Source: Rhodamnia argentea
Lineage: Eukaryota > Streptophyta > Magnoliopsida > Myrtales > Myrtaceae
Direction of reading: 5' to 3'
Length of the DNA stretch: 64,000 nucleotides
NCBI RefSeq assembly: GCF_020921035.1
Contig: NC_063158.1
Coordinates: forward strand, 6,306,001-6,370,000
The notes under the pieces were generated by a model that did no database searches, had not been told where the DNA came from, and was given only the letters and a program-made list of their open reading frames with translations. A program made the translations under genes and the position numbers. Below are positions 23,478 to 35,371 of this stretch, in pieces. The number at the start of each line of letters is the position of its first letter. Positions within the stretch are counted from its first letter, which is position 1.

Positions 23478-26400
23478 ATGCGTTTGCCCTCGAGTTTGAG
23501 CTCGCTGGGCATGGAAATGGGGATGGAAATGGAGCGGCCGAGGTCGGAGAATCCGGCCATGACTTTCGATGAGGTCTCCATGGAGCGGAGCAAGAGCTTC
23601 GTCAAAGCCTTGCAGGTTTTTTTGAATCCTCCGTCTTCTGGATGTTTTCTTTGTCTGTAGTTGTGAGGTTGCTTTCGTGAGGGGCGCTGGGGATGGATCT
23701 GTTGCTTGTTTGATGCTTGAGCTGATCTGTTTCGAGAGGTTTTGGTGTCTTGCATCTTCCTTTTTCGGGCCGATGTTGTGGTGCTTCATGACCGCTTGCA
23801 TGTTTGCTGGTTGACTTTACAGCTTTGTGCGCAATTGCGAGAGTTTGACTTCCGATTTTTTATCTGTCGAAAGTGATAAATTGAGGTTCGTATCCGTGTT
23901 GGTGCTGTCGCAGGAGTTGAAGAATTTGAGGCCTCAGCTTTATTCAGCTGCAGAGTACTGCGAGAAGTCTTATCTCAATAGTGAGCAAAAACAAATGTAC
24001 GATTCTTTTTCCTGACGGCCACATTTTCTATCTTGCTGAAAGTGTAAAATCTGAACAGCTGATGATTTTGCTTTTGGTAGTGCCTATAGATGATTACCTA
24101 AGCAGTCCCGAACTCGGATGGCAACTAAACCTCACCTATTCCTTTGTTTCATATATAAGAACGTGTTGTTTTCCAATTCACTGGGAACATGCAGACTTGA
24201 TATTGCAAGGCTCAAAGACTTGGAATGTAACTTCTTTACAACATGACACCTAGAATGCTTTCATTATACTGCAGAAGCGTTCTTCTTGCACTTTTACCCA
24301 TTTCATTGTTCGAAGACAATATAGTGCTTATCTTGCTATCTATTGAAAGACATATCTAGTTGGTTATGAGTCATGTCCAGTGGAGTGGCGCAGTGTCTGT
24401 AATGTAAAAAGACCTGGTTCACCGAGCTGGAATGTTTGGGGTCTGTGTGTCAGATTTCAGTTTTGCCATTAAAGAAGTTAAGAACATATTTTTGGCTAAT
24501 GGCTCTCAAAATGATTATTTATGACATGTAAAACGATGTAGGGATTTGGGTGTCACTTAGAAAGAATGGTGCTCTTTTATTTTGTGTTGTTTGGAAATTC
24601 TGGAAAGGTGATCTTCATTCTGTTCTTATTTTGAAATTGGTGTTTCGTAAAGATTGTATTTTTAATTTGATGTGATTGAGATCTAGAAAGTGCTCCATTG
24701 AGCAACTTTGCTGCAGGGAATAGATCGTTGTAAGGCCTTTTGCAAAATGACTTGAAAACTACTATTCACATTTACATCATTAGAGTAGATTCTCGCATTT
24801 CATATTCTTGTCTCGATCTACCTCACAGGACACAACTTCCTGATGATTTGACACCCATATCTGTAGTTTGTTCAACATGGATTCTCGAGCTAACTTCTGG
24901 AATGTTGTGCTTCTCTTTGTTTTCTCAATGTCTTATCCACAATTAAGCTCGTTGGTTAATCTATGAAGTTTGGCTCACTGGTGAACTCAGGGTACTGGAC
25001 AACCTGAAAGATTATGCTGTGCGAGCCCTGGTCAATGCTGTCGATCACCTTGGAACAGTGGCTTATAAATTAACTGACCTTATTGAGCAGCAATCTTTGG
25101 ATATCACAGTCATGGAGCTAAAGGTCACTAGTTTTAATCAGGTGAGCTCTTTCTACCATTAGATTAACAGCAAAATCATGTGGAAAAAACTACACGATAG
25201 AGATTTAAGTGGACTTTTTGTATACCTCAGCAACTTCTTACATGCCAAACATACGCGGATAAGGAAGGCCTCCGGCAGCAGCAGTTGTTGGCAATTATTC
25301 CCCGACATCACAAGCACTACATGTTACCAAGTAAGGCTATTAACATCCCTGAGGTGCCGAGTTGAATTATGAGAAATTTGTTAGTTTTGCATCTCTTTTG
25401 TTAGCTTATCTTAATTGCATACTCTCGATCTTTGTACAATATTTAACTTTTTGTATTCCAAATGAGCTAGATTCTGTCAATAAGAAAGTGCATTTTAGTC
25501 CCCAAATTCAGAAAGATGTCAGGCAAAATCATTTTCAAGCTAGATCTCGTCTTCAGCCTTCAGGTATATGGACTTGACAGTGTTGCACTTTAGCTATTTA
25601 CTTTAATCTTACACGATTTTGCATGATTTTTATTCTCCGGCATGAAGCTTAATCGTTTTTATCCTAGGTACACCTGCTGCAAAAACACTTTCTTGGCATT
25701 TAGCGTCAGAAACAAAGTCCACATTGAAAGGATCTCAAAATGCTTCAGCAAGGTAATTAGTCAGCTTGTGCTTACTAGTTTTCTTGCTTAAGAACAGAAT
25801 GGTGCTTAATTTCTGCATCATTTGCAGCACTGAAGATTCTGCAAAAAAGCCCCAAGTCTTTCATCTGCTAGGTGTGTCCTCTGTTGCTATTTTTCTTCTT
25901 TCAAGCTTTTTGTGATTTCTGACATTGTTACTGCACACAAGAATGATCTCCACTCGTGTTCATTTTGTCATCTGTGTAGATGATGGCGAGAATTCTCTGA
26001 CAAGATCCTCGGCGGGTCATCCACAAGTTCTAACAGGAGGTTCTACATATGGTGCAGTCCTGCCATCAACTGGTGCTGCACGCATGGTAATTTGTTACTT
26101 TACAAGATCGAAGACACTCCTCTGTATTTTGAGTAGGTTACACTGTAGTCCATCTCTTATAGATTTGGTCACAGTGTAATTGTTTTACCTTTCATCTGAG
26201 GTGGTGAGTGATGATGTATGAAAGCTCATCTTGGGCAGCTCTTCCACTGGCACCACGGTACATTGGGATTTTGAAGAATTGTTCAAAGCATCAATTTTAC
26301 TCATAGAAGACTCTGTTCTCTTTCAGGATTCTTGGGAGGGGGCCAAACCATTGTCAAGATTCAGGTCGTTTGATACTCCAAATCGGCGGGAGATTGTTCG

Positions 26401-26485
26401 TACCCCTGCTCGCAGCAAAAGCATGCTATCAGCTTTCTTTGTCAAACCAAAGACGCCTAAGATGAAGGCTAGTGCTGTCTCATGA
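23478..26485 (+). CDS. ABIL1: ABI-1-like 1 (Abi subunit of the SCAR/WAVE actin-regulatory complex)
   Basis: The plant Abi homologue of the WAVE regulatory complex, which activates ARP2/3-driven actin nucleation. Nine coding exons: 23478-23615, 23914-23996, 24991-25141, 25231-25330, 25471-25563, 25668-25752, 25828-25871, 25980-26086, 26327-26485. All borders are GT-AG and all phases agree. The product is 319 residues from the first ATG or 308 from the ATG at 23511 (MEMGMEMERP), which better fits the family N-terminus. Recognisable blocks are TFDEVSMERSKSFVKALQ, ELKNLRPQLYSAAEYCEKSY, NLKDYAVRALVNAVDHLGTV, QLLTCQTYADKEGLRQQQLL, NKKVHFSPQIQKDVRQNHFQ and TLSWHLASETKSTLKG. The first 125 residues are the alpha-helical Abi region that packs with SCAR and BRICK1. 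The C-terminal part is Ser-rich and ends KPKTPKMKASAVS. Length is close to Arabidopsis ABIL1 (about 300). No lesion seen. Confidence 0.94.
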
Positions 26486-27002
26486 ATCCCAAATAACATA
26501 GACGCTAGCCGTCACCATTGACGTCTTGTGGTCTAATCCTTGTAAATTGCATTCTACTTTCTTCTTTCTGTGCAATTATCCTCTGGAATTGGATCGGTCT
26601 TTAGATGACATGTACCTCTCTAGGATCTTGATCCAAGCACTTTACGGTAAGCTTGTGAATAACGGGCGATGTTCGGCTTGAATGTACGGTCTTCATTCTC
26701 TTCATTCCTTTTGGATACTGATGCGATATTCTTTTATCTCTGGAAATACCCATTATTTGCTGTTTGTATTCGCTCTTCGGCAATTGACTGATAATTTGTA
26801 ACACTCTTTATCCTAATAAGGGCTTCCTCTTTTTTCCCCATTCCTGTTAGGCTGGGTTCCGACGCCCCTGTGATGTGATGACACAGTTGATAATCTCTCA
26901 CCCAACTATTCATCTTCATGGTTCATATGCAGTTTTCGCTCCACTCACAAAGAATCCAAAACCAATTTCGTATGATCAACCAGCAACTGTTCATCCATCT
27001 TT

Positions 27003-27690
27003 TAGGTTGCATTTGGTTGGACTTTGCAGATGGACTTTGAGGCTCTAAAGGTCCTTGGACAGACAAAAGCGATATTTGACAGTTTTTCTTAGAGAGCTTT
27101 TTAGAGATGCATTGCCTTTTCAAAGAAAGCAAGTCTAACCTAGTTTTGAATTTTGAGCATTTTTGGGAATGCTAATTCAATTTTTTTTCCTTCTATCTTT
27201 ACACACGCTATAACTTTTGAAATTCTACTTTTACCTTTACCATTTTTACTTAGGCCGCGAGCATTGCTCGAAGTGCATTGGCTGCCACCAATGTTGCGTA
27301 ATATCAGGTGTGGTTCACGGGACCTTGGCGACCCCAAAGCGGAGGTTGTGCAGTCCTTGCCTAAGGACATTCAACCGTGCCAAATCTAGCTCGTCGGCGA
27401 CTTGAGTCCTTCACCATTGGTGAAGGGTTTCAAGTTTTTTTTTTTTTAAGGCAAAAAAAAAAAATAAGCAAAGTCTTTTTCTTTTGTTTTTTCGGTCGAA
27501 AGCAAAGTCCTTTACTAAGTGCAATTTTTTTCTGAACAACCTTTAATCATAGTTGTGTACTGATGCTCTTTTAAATTACATTCTACCAAACAACCGTTTG
27601 CATTTTGAGAACACCCTTTAATTTAAATTCTTCTACATTTTCCTCAAAGGTTCTCCCCAAATGCCAATTAAAGGCAACCTTAACCTTTCA
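27003..27690. mobile_element. Candidate MITE-like insertion between ABIL1 and the Pack-MULE
   Basis: Left edge AGGTTGCATTTGGTTGGAC and right edge, read on the other strand, AGGTTGCCTTTAATTGGC resemble imperfect terminal inverted repeats. The left part reads as intergenic transposon debris (GACTTTGCAGATGGACTTTG, then GGCTCTAAAGGTCC). No target duplication or coding region was established. The family is uncertain; hAT-like is only a guess. Confidence 0.3.
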
Positions 27691-27763
27691 CAGGCACACC
27701 AGAAAGATGCAATATGTGAATTGAAATAGCGAAGATGGAGGATCGAACCGCTAAGAATTTTTT

Positions 27764-28018
27764 GGGAAAATTCCAATTAAGGGCCTCAAGTGACCTGATT
27801 TTTTCAAAAAAGGGCTCAAAGTGGACTTCGTTTCGAATAAGGGCTTGAAGTGCTCTTTTTGTTTCAAAAAAGGGCATGGCCGAAGGGTATTTCTGTCTTT
27901 TACTCTTTTTTACAATTTTATCTTTTTTTTTTCTGCTTTCCTTTTCTTTTCATTTTTCCTTTCCTTTTTTTCTTTTTCCCCTCCCCTCCCCTCACCCAGC
28001 CACGGTCCACCATTGACG
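27764..28018 (+). repeat. Left terminal inverted repeat of the Pack-MULE
   Basis: Pairs with 29286-29552 in reverse orientation, with only scattered substitutions and small length changes in the T/C tract. Shared words include CAATTAAGGGCCTCAAGTG, GAAGGGTATTTCTGTC and CAGCCACGGTCCACCATTG. The good preservation suggests a fairly recent insertion. Confidence 0.85.
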
Positions 28019-28048
28019 TCCACCTGCAATCCTCCCAAAAAGAAGAGC

Positions 28049-28441
28049 ATGGCTCGAGACAACACCCTCCTCTGGGGAAGGGACCGTGCCGGGGCCTTTG
28101 AAGATATCCCGGCAAGCGAGGAACAGATCTTAGAGGGCCATCGGGAACGGCACAACGCGGTGTCGCTTGATCCTCCTGGTGCACCTCTTCCTCCTGATAA
28201 CCCCATTGATATACCCAACCCTGCTATGATTCACGTGCCCGACCAACGTTCCGTTCATGCCCTGATCCACCAACGTCGCCCCTATCCTCATTCGAAACTC
28301 GTTTCCAATCACTACCTACCTCTCTCAGAAGTAATGTCGCGAGCTGGTCAAGAGCAATCGCGAGAGGTTCTAGAAACCTCGATTTTCATCTCGATGCTTC
28401 AACTCAAGCTGAGATTTTTCCCGCGTCGATCAGCTGCATAA
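28049..28441 (+). CDS. Open reading frame inside the Pack-MULE, captured sequence of unknown origin
   Basis: Begins at an ATG just inside the left terminal repeat (MARDNTLLWGRDRAG) and runs 130 residues, Pro- and His-rich in the middle (DIPNPAMIHVPDQRSVHAL). No domain is recognised. It may be part of a host gene carried by the element or a chance frame in GC-rich DNA. No evidence of expression is visible in the sequence. Confidence 0.3.
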   Translation: MARDNTLLWGRDRAGAFEDIPASEEQILEGHRERHNAVSLDPPGAPLPPDNPIDIPNPAMIHVPDQRSVHALIHQRRPYPHSKLVSNHYLPLSEVMSRAGQEQSREVLETSIFISMLQLKLRFFPRRSAA

Positions 28442-28601
28442 GACTATTACGAATTGTTCAACGATACAAGGGACTAAAGAACCGTGTTGAGTCGAACCAA
28501 AAACCAAAGTGATAACTTCGTTAAAACACGTGGACCCACAACGTTGAAGACAACCCAGTTGCTCAGACGAACGTACGTGGAGCCTCGTCTCGTGACGACG
28601 A

Positions 28602-28951
28602 TCAATGGGTAGGCGACGAATCGGATGGAGGAGGAAAGAGTAAGCAGAAAAAAAAAATAAAAGGAAAGCTTTGAGATGAGATGGAAGTTGGGGGAGAGAG
28701 AGAGGTGGTGGGAAGTAAACAGTAAGAGGAATAAGATAGATATACAGGCGCTGCAGGGGAGAGGAAAACCAGGGGCCATCTCGGGTGGGCGTGTAGTCCT
28801 CCGCACGCGACGATCACCTTCCTCCTCCACCCTCCCATGTGTGCGTCATCCTCCTGCTCCCCCTGCTCCTCCCGGTTCAGCGCTTTGAGCAGCATGCAGG
28901 CCCTACAGATCAGGTAGTACACCACCAGCATCGACAGCACCATGACAACGC

Positions 28952-28982
<31 letters not shown>

Positions 28983-29189
28983 CATCACGATGCCGAGGAG
29001 CAGCTTCTCCAGCAGCGTGAGCTCGCTGTGGCCCATGCTGTCGTAGGCGTTGCGGTGGATGTACGCAGCGAACCGCTTCTTGAGCTCGGCCAGGTTCTCC
29101 GGCGTCAGCCTCCGGCTCCGGCTTGGGGAGGGGGTAGTCGTCCTTGTCGGCAGGGCAGTGGGGGAGAGGTCTTTGAGCTCGCTTTTCAT
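28602..29189 (-). CDS. Open reading frame inside the Pack-MULE, putative captured membrane-anchored protein
   Basis: A 195-residue minus-strand frame starting MKSELKDLSPTALPTRTTTP. It has a Ser/Pro-rich N-terminus, a helical block (ENLAELKKRFAAYIHRNAYD, residues about 31-50) and a hydrophobic segment (about 63-95) containing the repeat VLVLVLVLV, encoded by a tandem GAGCAC hexamer on the plus strand (about 28953-28980). An acidic/polar part follows (REEQGEQEDDAHMGG). From about residue 125 the protein looks like low-complexity read-through. The first 120 residues have the feel of a real plant protein, probably a single-pass membrane protein, but I do not recognise the family. Being inside a transposon, it may be a transduplicate of a gene elsewhere. 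Confidence 0.4.
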
Positions 29190-29285
29190 GGAGGAGGGGA
29201 AATGCTGACGCGGCGGGGGACGTTTCCATGGAATCGGAGCACCGGTGGCAGCGGTGCACTATGGAGGAGGAAGAGAGGAGTGCTT

Positions 29286-29552
29286 CGTCAATGGTGGACC
29301 GTGGCTGGGAGAGTGGAGAGGAGGGGAGGGGAGGGGAAAAAGGAAAAAAGGAAAAGAAAAAATGAAAAGAAAATGAAAGCAGAAAAAAAAAAAGATAAAA
29401 TTGTAAAAAAGAGTAAAAGACAGAAATACCCTTCGGCCAGGCCCTTTTTTGAAACAAAAAAAAGACTTTAGGCCCTTATTCGAAACAAAGTCCAATTTGG
29501 GCCCTTTTTTGAAAAAATCAGGCCACTTGAGGCCCTTAATTGAAATTTTCCC
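29286..29552 (-). repeat. Right terminal inverted repeat of the Pack-MULE
   Basis: Reverse complement of 27764-28018, slightly longer because of T/C-tract expansion next to CCACGGTCCACC. It is followed directly by the 9-bp direct repeat GAATTTTTT. Confidence 0.85.
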
Positions 29553-29853
29553 GAATTTTTTTGACGTGAAAGGAAAAAAAAAGTCAACTCTCTTTTTAAA
29601 ATGAAGTGATCGATCGCATAAAGTACACTAAACAATGAAAAATGATCATTTATATCTTATTTAGGAAAAATTTTCAATTATTCACTTGGATAAGCCATTC
29701 AAGTTATTATTATCAAGATAATATTTCTTAAATTAATCGTTTTTGGCGAATGAAACTGAGCATAAAATCTGAAAATTCGTAAACAGTATATGAAATGGAA
29801 CGGGGCCCATGTTATTGCATCCTTTACGGATAGGGGCGATGGGCGGGGCCCGC

Positions 29854-30042
29854 GGAAGAAAAAAGAAAGTTCGGAAGAAGGTCAACCATTGGCCCACGTG
29901 TCGAGAGAAGATCCACCTGGCGCAGGAAATGTCCAGACGCTTCTCCAGACTGGGAACTGGAGAAAGGGCGCGAAACATCTCGATTTGTCTACCTTCTCTG
30001 CTCTTCGTTCTTCCATCGCTGCTGCTGGTCCTTGCTTATAAA
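29854..30042 (+). promoter_or_regulatory. Heat-shock-element-like cluster and TATA box of BAG6
   Basis: GGAAGAAAAAAGAAAGTTCG followed by GAAGAAGG (29854-29881) contains a perfect inverted GAAnnTTC core at 29865-29872 with further GAA units around it. A second, degenerate array (GACnnTTCnnCAG) is at about 29935-29950. TATAAA is at 30037-30042, placing transcription start near 30065-30075. Arabidopsis BAG6 is a heat-induced HSF target, so heat regulation is likely here too; the second array is weaker than the first. Confidence 0.55.
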
Positions 30043-30294
30043 GCAGAGGAGGTCTCCTCGAGCGGAACAATCCTGAAGCGCGACTTTCGTACTCGATCCG
30101 ACTGCAAGAGAAAGCTCAGAAAGGAAAAAGAGAGAGAGAGAGAGGCAGAAGAAAACGATCCGTCGTTTGGGTGGGTGGATCGATTTTTGCCGGAAACTGA
30201 GTCATTCGGATTCGCAGAACCGCTCCCGGTGGATCTTCGCAACTGGGATCAAGCCTTCGTCTCTGCTTCCGGTTTTTCGACTTCTTCTTAAGCT

Positions 30295-31349
30295 GTAAGT
30301 TGCGTTTTCTTCTCTTCCTCTTCGCTCCTCTGCTTCTCATTTTTGGGTGTTGTTTCGCTTGAAGAGGAGTGAATATGTTTTATGGGCCGTCGCTGTGTAT
30401 AGCAAAGTCCATTTGGATTCCGATGGTGATTTTTTGGGAATCTTGTCCTGTAAACTCGGTCTTTGCTTCGTGATTGCGATGGGATATAAAGTGGGAACTC
30501 ATCAGTTTCGGGGAATGCATCATCCATCTGCTTGGATGTCCCTTATTATCGTTGCTATCGCCGGTGAAGTGATCTGGTTCGCTGGCATTCGAATAACTTT
30601 CGGATCCCGCCCAGTTCATTGGTGATTGTATAATCTGAATTCGTGCATGTTGTTGGGTAGCAGAATTGGCAAGAATTGAGCATCTTGTGGCGCATTGTTC
30701 GAGGTACCCCGTGGGATTTGGTGATTGTCCCTGTTCTTGGTAAAGACATTAGTAAATGTTGAGGTCACCACGACCTTCTCTTTGTTGTCTGAGCATTTCT
30801 GAAGACCGTCTCATAGGATACCCAAAATTATTCGGAAAATAGTCCCTTTTAATTGATTTCTCCTTTCCAAGAATGTTTTTTTTTTTTCAATCTTCTGAAG
30901 TGTTAGGTTATGATGTAGTATTATACGCCTGTGCTTCTCTCTTATTTCTGTTCTGCGTTTTGTAATTTCTGCGGCTGTTTAGACCTATATTGCTTGAAAA
31001 ACCGTTGAAATCTCATGCTTGTGCGTATATGCATGTCGTTTGAAGGAGAGTCGTACAAATTTGCCATTTTCCATCTTGGTTGTAAGGCATGTCTGCTTCC
31101 CCAGCAAAAATTGGCTTTATAGAGTTGTATGATGATGATGATGTGCAGCTTTAAATACCATATATGTATCCATTACCTTTTTCTGGTTCGAAGAATTCTG
31201 CTGGAAAATTAATGAGCACAGTCGTTAGTACTACCAGCTTAATCTTGCTTTGTTCTGCTTGTGCATGATCAATTCTCGACACCTTCTTTACCTCTTACTT
31301 CAGTAGTATATGTTATTTTTCTGATGGGGTTGTGTTCTTCGCTGCACAG
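30295..31349 (+). other. Intron in the BAG6 5' untranslated region
   Basis: Donor CT|GTAAGT at 30295 and acceptor CTGCACAG at 31349 bound a 1055-bp intron. A 57-bp leader exon segment then precedes the BAG6 ATG. The region upstream of the donor (about 30070-30294) is purine- then pyrimidine-rich leader sequence. Reading frames inside the intron have no recognisable content. Confidence 0.6.
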
Positions 31350-31406
31350 AATAAAGATTTGAGATTGGTGACTTGCGAGTGACAAATCCATAAGTTTCCA
31401 CTCAAG

Positions 31407-34400
31407 ATGTCACGTGCTTATGGATACATGGATTCTCATCCCCGTCAGAGCCACATAATGCCTAGCAGGCAACATGGCCAGCCAATGCCAGATGAAATTC
31501 CACCTCAACTGGGGATCAATCCGACCTTGTTTCCTGTTCCACATGAGCCCTTGCCATACCCATATGGTGGTAATTGCAGCTATCCTGCTCCATGCCATGC
31601 TTGCTATAACCACATGGCAACTCCTAGCTACTATCACAGACCACCCTACCCTTACTTTTTCCAGCCACCACCGTTTAATTGTTGGGGACCTTATCCTGGG
31701 AATGCTGAACCCTTTGCTAGTCATAATGAACTGCCTTATCCATCAGCTTATCCAATGGAACGACCGTATGTGGTTCGAGAACACCATTGCTGTGGATGCC
31801 CTAATCATGTATGCGACCCAAAGAATGAAAAGGGTGTCAAGATAGAAGAGCACGAGCCACTAGATTCCAACAAGAAGGTTGAGAACTATCCAGAGTCCTT
31901 GGTGCCAGCGAACTGGAGAAACTTTCCATATCCGATTGTTTGGATCCCACCTGAAAATAACAGGAACAAAGAGCAGGGAATCCATGTCAAACCAAGGATT
32001 ATGGATCTTGATACTGCTTCCCAGGAAAAGAAACCAGCTGTTTCATCATTGCATAAGGAGCCTGCGTGGAATAGTTGGTTTCCTCTCTTCATGGGCAACT
32101 ATGACCATTCCAAACCTGGAGGAGAAACGAAAAGATCTGATAATCAGCATACGCGCAATAACGAAAGAAACTATCCATTTCCTGTCATCTGGATTCCTCC
32201 TTATGATAAACAAGAGGAGGCAGAGGCTAAGAAGGAACAGCAAAACAATACACTGGAATCTCCTGAATCCAATTTCAAGGTGTTCCCGATACTGCTTCAT
32301 AACAATCATGATAAAACTTCAGATGGAGGAGTGGAAGTAAATTATAGAAATGAAGTTGGGTCACACCATCAGGATGCGGAGAAGAACATTGATGTGAAAG
32401 ACATAGAACCTTATGTGGGCAAGAATAACTCCAGAGATTCTCAAGAAGCAGCAGCAAATGCCTTGAGCAAAAGAACTATAGATTCTCCTGTTGATAGAGT
32501 CCCTGGATTTGATGCCAGAAAGTCGTTGTCATCCTCGACCAAAACATCAAAGTTGCCCCCGGTTTGTCTGAGAGTTGATCCCTTGCCTAGGAAGAACGGC
32601 CGCAATGGTAGTTCAAAATCTCCTAGTCCTCCTGGTTCTGAAATGAAATCTCGCAGTTCAAGTGATGCTCCCTCTACAGACAGCAACAAACACAATTCAC
32701 GCACCCAAAGCATGAACAGAACTTCTGAGGAGCACCCGAAAAGGAAAGAAGTGAAAGTCATTGAGGTGAAAGGGGCAACTTCCTGTCCAAGCAACAACAA
32801 TAGTGGAGATTCACAAAGCGGTTTGCAGGTGGAACATCCAGAAAAGATTAAAGAGAACAAAGATCACAGTGAGAAGGAGGAGGTTTGTGAAATTAAAGAG
32901 GATAAGGGAATTCCAATTGCAGGTGATGAAAGCATTGAAAAAAGAAGTGAAGAGTTGCAAGCGTCAAGGACTCTATCTGATGAAGAAGCTGCTATGCGCA
33001 TTCAGTCAACCTATCGTGGTTTCCAAGTAAGGAAATGGGAGACCCTGAAGAAACTAAAGCAAATGGCTAAGGTTCGTGATGAAGTGACTAAGGTGAGGAA
33101 GAGTATCGACGAGCTAGCATCTTCAGAGGACACTTTGCCTGTTCAGGGGAAACTTGAAAGGCAGAAAGTACTCATTGGAGAATCTATAATGAATCTTTTG
33201 CTGCGGCTTGATACAATTCAGGTAAGCCGGTGATATAGTGAATTATGTTGTTTATATTTTACTTCTCTGGATTAAGAAGAGAGCAGACTAGGAGCCCCAC
33301 ATTATTGGTAATCATGGAATTGTTGGAAAATGGGAATCGAGACAAGAGAAGGGCATGATCATAGTGTCTCTTTTATAGTTCATGAATATTTTGGGTTTTT
33401 CAGATCTCGAAGTTGCTTTCAATACTCGAACACTTTTTTTATTAAGCTACACAGCCCTGTTATTGCTTATCATAACTTGGATGCTAGGACACTGAGTGAA
33501 TATTTAATGAAAGTGTGTCTATCTTAACATTTTTCAGTTGTATGTCTCTGTTTGCTTTTGGCCATGGAAAGCTGAAAATTTTCGATGGACTTGTTTCTGT
33601 GAGATGCTTCTAATTCTCCTCTTCGATTCGGGATTTGTTTTGTGCGCTCTAGGGATTGCATCCTAATTTACGAGATATACGGAAATCTTTGGCAAGGGAG
33701 TTAGTTGCTTTGCAGGAGGAGCTTGATTCTTTGACAACGAAGAGCCTGGAGGAGTCTGTTGATAACTCTGATACTGCTAGGGATGATGAAAGTATGGTCA
33801 GCGAGAAAGAACATGATGAGGAAGCAAAGAGACAGTTTGAAGATAGTCTTTCAGTTAGTGAGAACATTGGTGGTCAATGTGAATCAGAAGAAGAGCAACT
33901 TCTCAAAGCTGAAAATTCAGTATCTGAACAGTCAGAGAATGCGTGTTCAGGTATTGTTGATGATAAGACACAAGTGGTATTCGAGGATTTGAAAAGTGAA
34001 ACATCAGCATCCTTGGATGTGAAGTTGCAACAAGCTGCCTTGCAGCATTGTACTAACGAAATCGATGATGGCGAACCACCCATGGTCAGCGTTATGGAGC
34101 CTACAGAGACTGATCCAAATCGTCCTGCTGGAGAAAAGGATGAGAGAGTAGAGTTGGCCACGATGAACAAAAGTAATTATGATTCTGGGGTTGAAGATGA
34201 GATGAGGCTGGCATCTGATTTGGGAGATGGAAGCAGCACGAAGATGGAGTTTATGAGCACAGATCAAGTAACTTCTGCTCTGCAAGCATTGCCACAAGCA
34301 GATGAGGAGAAAGAAACCATAGCGGTCGACGGTGTGGGAGTGGAGCCTGCTACTTTTCCTGGCCCAACCTTGTGCACTGGAGATGAAGACTTGATATCTC

Positions 34401-35371
34401 ATAGGGTAGAACCTGAAGTGGAAGTGGCAAGCAAGATTCATATTGCAGAGGAGGATGTTGCAGCTTCTGTGCTCAGCAAGCATGGTAAGTTTGGCAAAGT
34501 AGATTCTGTTCTCAATGGACATGATATGTGCAATGAAGGGAGCGATGCTATTACTTCTCCAGAAAATTGTGGCAATCTGACCATTGAGGTGCAGCAGCTG
34601 GAAGTGCCCAAAGCAATAACTTCAGATTCGGAAGAAGTTGACAATGTGCATCTAGAGCAACTAGTTGCACCGGTACCAGATGATTTGTCACCTGTTGGCT
34701 CTCTAAAGAGTGAGGAATCTTCACAGGATGCACCCAATGGGGCGGAACGAGACCAGAGACATGAAGAGGGTAATAGCGATGAAGCTCCTTTGCCACCTCG
34801 ACCAGAAGCTCAGCTGGGGATGTTAGAATCCAAAGTGGAAACTTGTCAAGATGTAAATGAAGACAAGGCCATTGTCTCTGCTGATCTTAGCTGCAATTGC
34901 TCTGACATGTTGAACGGTGAAGCTCTAGCTTGGGAGAAGGAAGGATTAATTGCAGAAAACGTGGAGAATACCGATCTGACGACACGTGTTGGAGAGCAAG
35001 TGCATGAACGAGAAGATAATCACGAGGAGGAGGTGGTTGTCATTGCTTCGGAAAAATCTGTCTCAGATGAAGGTGCTGAGCAAGTTGAGCAGTCACCACC
35101 TAGTCACGAAGATTCAAATGCGAGCAGGCCCGTGGAGAAGACGGACGGCAACGAGAAACTAATCAAAGAGAACGAGAAACTGAGGGAGATGATGGAGAAA
35201 CTGATGGAAGCCGGGAAAGAGCAGTTGAACGTGATATCTGAATTGACTGTAAGAGTGAAGGATTTGGAGACGAGATTGGCCAGGAATAAGAGGACAAAAC
35301 CGAGATGCAGAGCGGTGGCGGCGAAGCCTCGATCTGCACATGCCAAGTCATGTGCGGATTCTATGAACTGA
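31407..35371 (+). CDS. BAG6: BAG family molecular chaperone regulator 6 (IQ + BAG domain co-chaperone)
   Basis: A large plant BAG protein linking HSP70 to calmodulin and implicated in stress tolerance and fungal resistance through autophagy. Two coding exons, 31407-33221 and 33653-35371, joined in phase (DTIQ|GLHP), give 1177 residues (Arabidopsis BAG6 is about 1040). The N-terminus is Pro/Tyr/His-rich. Two related blocks, NFPYPIVWIPPENN (about residue 171) and NYPFPVIWIPPYDK (about 254), mark a family repeat. The IQ calmodulin-binding motif MRIQSTYRGFQVRK begins near residue 529. The BAG domain follows directly and crosses the intron (LLRLDTIQ to LHPNLRDIRKSLARELVALQ). The second exon is acidic and Ser/Glu-rich, probably disordered, and ends in a short coiled coil (ENEKLREMMEKLMEAGKEQL) and a basic tail. 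Reading frames are intact. Confidence 0.93.

Larger units (their letters stand above)
27764..29552. mobile_element. Pack-MULE-like non-autonomous Mutator element with 9-bp target duplication
   Basis: A 1789-bp element bounded by long terminal inverted repeats, 27764-28018 (255 bp) and 29286-29552 (267 bp). Each starts GGGAAAATT(C/T)CAATTAAGG and runs inward to CCACGGTCCACCATTGACG. The flanks carry an exact 9-bp direct repeat GAATTTTTT at 27755-27763 and 29553-29561, the target-duplication length typical of Mutator-like elements. The interior is not transposase. It holds two GC-richer reading frames (28049-28441 plus and 28602-29189 minus) that look like captured host sequence, the defining feature of Pack-MULEs. 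The element ends about 300 bp before the probable BAG6 heat-shock elements. The target duplication is low-complexity, but length and position agree at both ends. Confidence 0.85.

Noticed and set aside
22958-23572. 204-aa frame running into the ABIL1 first exon
   Set aside because: It passes through the CT-rich leader in a different frame from ABIL1 and has no recognisable content.
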